From Odontocerum albicorne (Eukaryota > Arthropoda > Insecta > Trichoptera > Odontoceridae): a stretch of 64,000 bases of DNA. The position numbers were made by a program, and so were the translations under genes. Below, piece by piece: positions 61,457-64,000 of this stretch (its first letter is position 1; every line of letters begins with the position of its first letter). The stretch spans positions 39,771,852 to 39,835,851 of the forward strand of contig OX463849.1 in assembly GCA_949825065.1 (NCBI GenBank). Direction: 5' to 3'. The notes under the pieces are model-generated. The model saw only the letters and a list, made by a program, of their open reading frames with translations, was not told where the DNA came from and ran no database searches.

Positions 61457-62677
61457 ACGAGATTGGTCCGATAAGTACTTAACCTACAAAAGAATAACAA
61501 CAATTTTGGAAAAGTGGCGATTTATTTCTCAACATAATCTCCTTTGAGTTCGATACACTTGACCTAGCGATGCTCCAACTTCTTTAACCCGTCTGAAAAA
61601 TACGTTTTCTGGAGGTCTGCAAAGTAGGCCTCCGTGGCGGCGATAACCTCATTCGACTCAAATTTCTGCCCGGCGAATGACTTTTTCAAATTTGGAAACA
61701 AAAAGAAGTCGCACGGGGCCAAATCCGGAGAATACGGTGGATGGGGCAGCAGTTCGTAGCCTAATTCTACCAATTTGGCCGTGGCGACGGCGGAGGTGTG
61801 AGCCGGTGCGTTGTCCAATAATTCGGCATAGTAGAGCCCTGTGACCGTTTTGCCCTTCTCTAGGAAGTCGATGTAGATCACACCTTTTGAATCCCAGAAA
61901 ACAGTGGCCATCACCTTTCCGGCCGATAGGACAGTCTTCGCGTTCTTCGGAGCACGTTCGCCGGGTGAAGTCCACTGTTTCGACTGTTCCTTGGTCTCGA
62001 GTGTGTACCAGTGTATCCATGTTTCGTCGACGGTCACGAAACGACGCAGAAACTCCTTCGGATTGCGCTTAAACATCGTCAAACACTGCTCTGAAGTGGT
62101 CTCACGGTTGCGCTTGTTGTCCGGAGTGAGCAAACGCGGCACCCATCGCGCCGACAGCTTTCTCATGCCCAATACTTCATGCAAGATATGACCCACGCGG
62201 TCTTTTGAGATGCCTACTGTCTCAGCTATCTCGCGCACCTTCAATCGGCGGTCTGCCAATACGAGATCGTGGATTTTTGTCACGTTATCCTCCGTGGTAG
62301 CCGTTTTCGGGGCACCTGGGCGTGGCTCATCAAAAACCGACGTGCGACCACGTTGAAACTCGTTAAACCAATTTTTGACGGTCGCCATCGAAGGAGAAGA
62401 GTCACCGTACGCAGCATCCAAGCGCTCTTTGATTTCGCTGCGCAATTTCCCTTTCAAAAACAAGAATCGAATCACCGACCGATTTTGCTCTTTTTCCATT
62501 TTTCTCAAATCCGCGGACACGCTCGCTTCCACACGCGGTCAAAACAAAACTACGCGTCCGATTCGGCTGAAATTTTGACAGTAGCTGTCAACAAGAATGT
62601 ACTACGCGATAAAAAATTGCTCTTGCGATAGTGGTGCCATCGGGCGGTGAGGCTAAGTACTTATCGGACCGCCCTCG
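61457..62677 (-). mobile_element. mariner element, inactive
   Basis: The ends CGAGATTGGTCCGATAAGT (left) and, inverted from the right, CGAGGGCGGTCCGATAAGT are about 30-bp terminal inverted repeats sharing GGTCCGATAAGTACTTA. Both are bordered by TA (61455-61456 and 62678-62679), the mariner target. The size (about 1.22 kb) and a single transposase frame on the - strand fit the family. Two coding lesions make it inactive; it may still be a substrate for active relatives. Confidence 0.92.
61522..62532 (-). pseudogene. mariner transposase, in-frame deletion and C-terminal nonsense codon
   Basis: From an ATG at 62530-62532 the frame runs 322 codons to TAG at 61564-61566. A second ATG eleven codons on (MEKEQNRSV) is closer to the usual mariner start. 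The N-terminal helix-turn-helix region, the WVPRLLTPDNKRNR motif (about 130-143), VTVDETW with Asp169 and the YSPDLAPCDFF motif with Asp275 are intact. DNAPAHTS holds Asp240, and 34 residues lie between Asp240 and Asp275, the mariner D34D spacing. The first two Asp are only 71 apart instead of about 93 in Mos1, so about 22 residues are deleted between YYAELLD and NAPAHTS. After the TAG, which replaces a Trp codon by one base change, the normal tail VKCIELKGDYVEK and a TAA at 61522 are still readable. Confidence 0.9.
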
Positions 62678-62681
62678 TATA

Positions 62682-63065
62682 TCATAATGTGTGGAAAACA
62701 ATGTGTAACAGAATAAGGAATGAACACATTAGGGAAGAATGCGGATTTAAAAGAGATGAAAGAAAGAGCATTGAGATGGTTCGGGCACGTAGAAAGAATG
62801 AATGATAAAATATTTACTATAAATTTATAAACGAGCAGTAAAGATAGTACGTAAGTTTGAAAAAAACGTGGTAAAACCAAATCAATCCAATTCTGGAAGA
62901 GAGAAGAGTGAAAAGTCTTTTAATAGGAGATTTTGAATAGAAAGGTATATGAGACCGTGGTAAAAACACAAGATATGTGTAAAGATATAATGAAATGGAA
63001 GTTTATTCTCACTGCCTACTCCAAGAAGACATCGTGTGATAAACATTATTAACAACTCTATTATA
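62682..63065 (+). mobile_element. Tail of the RTE-type non-LTR retrotransposon
   Basis: The sequence right of the mariner begins ATAATGTGTGGAAAACAATG and reads LRWFGHVERMNDK at about 62772. It ends near CTCACTGCCTACTCC. Mariner inserted at or near its left edge; I could not find the rest of the copy on the other side. Confidence 0.72.
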
Positions 63066-63114
63066 GCAGAAAAGAACAAAATTGCTCTAACCCGTACCAG
63101 GACCCATTCATAAA

Positions 63115-63215
63115 ACTAAAAGCCTTGTTGGTAAGTTACTTGTTTTCTACCCGGGGTTTTCGGGTTCGATTTTTGATGGTTTCCATTAAAAGGGTCCAAT
63201 CTAGGGAAATATTTC
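63115..63215 (+). mobile_element. SINE head fragment
   Basis: CCTTGTTGGTAAGTTACTTG and a B box GGGTTCGATTTTT are like the family head, followed by CATTAAAAGGGTCCAATC. The rest differs. Confidence 0.6.
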
Positions 63216-63429
63216 ATTTGGTAACAATACCAGTATGCAATAGAAGTATATGATAGTATTGCTAACATATATAATACTAACAGAACGATTTGTGCCAGCA
63301 GTGCTTTAAAATAACTCGAAGGCCTGATTAATGGGACTAAAGACAATGTTGTTTCCCGGCCACGTATTTTATATTTCAACAACACCAATGGGTATATGTT
63401 GGATACCATACTAAAGAACGAACCTTTCG

Positions 63430-63935
63430 GCCACGCACACCAGTCTTACCAACACGCGTACTAGCCCCAAACACGTACATAATACATAGCAGTATTCTTA
63501 CCAACATGCGTAACCCAGCATTACCAACATGCGCACTAGCACCAAACACTCATTCAGAATACATAGAAGTATTCTTACATGCGTAGTCCAGTCTTACGAA
63601 CATGCGTATTAGCACCAAACACTCATGCATAATACATAGCAGTATTCTTACCAACATGTGTACTACCACCAACACTCATGCATAATTCACAGCAGTATTC
63701 TTACCAACATGCGTAGTCCAGTCTTACCAACAGGCATATTAGCACCAACACTCGTGCATAATACACTGCAGTATTCTTGACAATATGCGTAGACCAGTCT
63801 TACTAACATGCATACTAGCACCAACACTCGTGCAAAATACATAGCAGTATTCTTACCAACGTGCGTACGTACTAGCACCAACACTTGTACAGAATACAAA
63901 GCAGATTCTTACCAACATGCATACTACGAGTAACA
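63430..63935. repeat. Imperfect tandem array, about 55-80-bp units
   Basis: Words such as AGTATTCTTACCAACATGCG, AGTCTTACCAACATGCGTA and AGCACCAAACACTC alternate six to seven times up to the window end region. Unit length varies by deletion and by loss of subunits. Short frames with repeated Val/Leu/Ala on the - strand are products of the repeat. Confidence 0.87.
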
Positions 63936-64000
63936 CCAAACACTCGTAATTGCAATATTGAGAAGTCTAAAATGTCATAATTTATTGTATTACATTACAC

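Noticed and set aside
61887..62631. Open frames on the + strand across the mariner
   Set aside because: They are antisense to the transposase frame, which has all catalytic motifs.

Overview
The window looks like nuclear DNA from an insect: AT-rich, large introns with GT..AG borders, and a dense mixture of eukaryotic transposable elements. The repeat types (piggyBac-like TTAA elements, mariner, a tRNA-derived SINE, RTE-type LINE tails, BEL/Pao) and GC-rich exons in AT-rich surroundings fit Lepidoptera, but the order is an inference and nothing here proves it. There is no sign of prokaryotic or organellar DNA.

One host gene is visible, on the + strand. It encodes a MAP-kinase phosphatase of the DUSP10/puckered type. 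Three exons are in the window: the end of the rhodanese-like domain plus a Pro-rich linker (12474-12614), the first half of the phosphatase domain with the general-acid Asp (15378-15611), and the second half with the HCxxGxxR loop and stop codon (55759-55991). All visible introns are phase 1, and the last is about 40 kb. The upstream exons were not found and probably lie before the window. After the TGA stop the same frame stays open for 113 more codons (55992-56333). These encode a very basic tail, and a GC-rich hairpin starts three bases after the stop. This stop-codon readthrough candidate is the most interesting observation in the window.

Positions 1-5213 are a BEL/Pao LTR retrotransposon whose 5' end is cut by the window. 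It has both LTRs, a primer-binding site and a gag-protease ORF. Reverse transcriptase, RNase H and integrase are absent and a basic, unrecognised segment follows the protease, so it is a gag-only non-autonomous element. Its leader carries thirteen copies of a 26-bp repeat.

Most of the rest (5.2-61 kb) is intron or flank packed with repeats: four TTAA-bounded elements (one keeps a piggyBac transposase C-terminus), hAT-type MITEs with 8-bp target duplications, foldback elements, at least ten SINE copies on both strands, six to seven LINE tails, several satellites (125-, 178- and 41-bp units), and a 780-bp compound microsatellite bracketed by perfect inverted repeats. A few GC-richer, apparently non-repetitive islands contain AP-1 (TGASTCA) heptamers and are candidate regulatory DNA for a JNK-responsive phosphatase gene. 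At 61.46-62.68 kb there is a dead mariner copy on the - strand, followed by a LINE tail and a short-period tandem array up to the window end.
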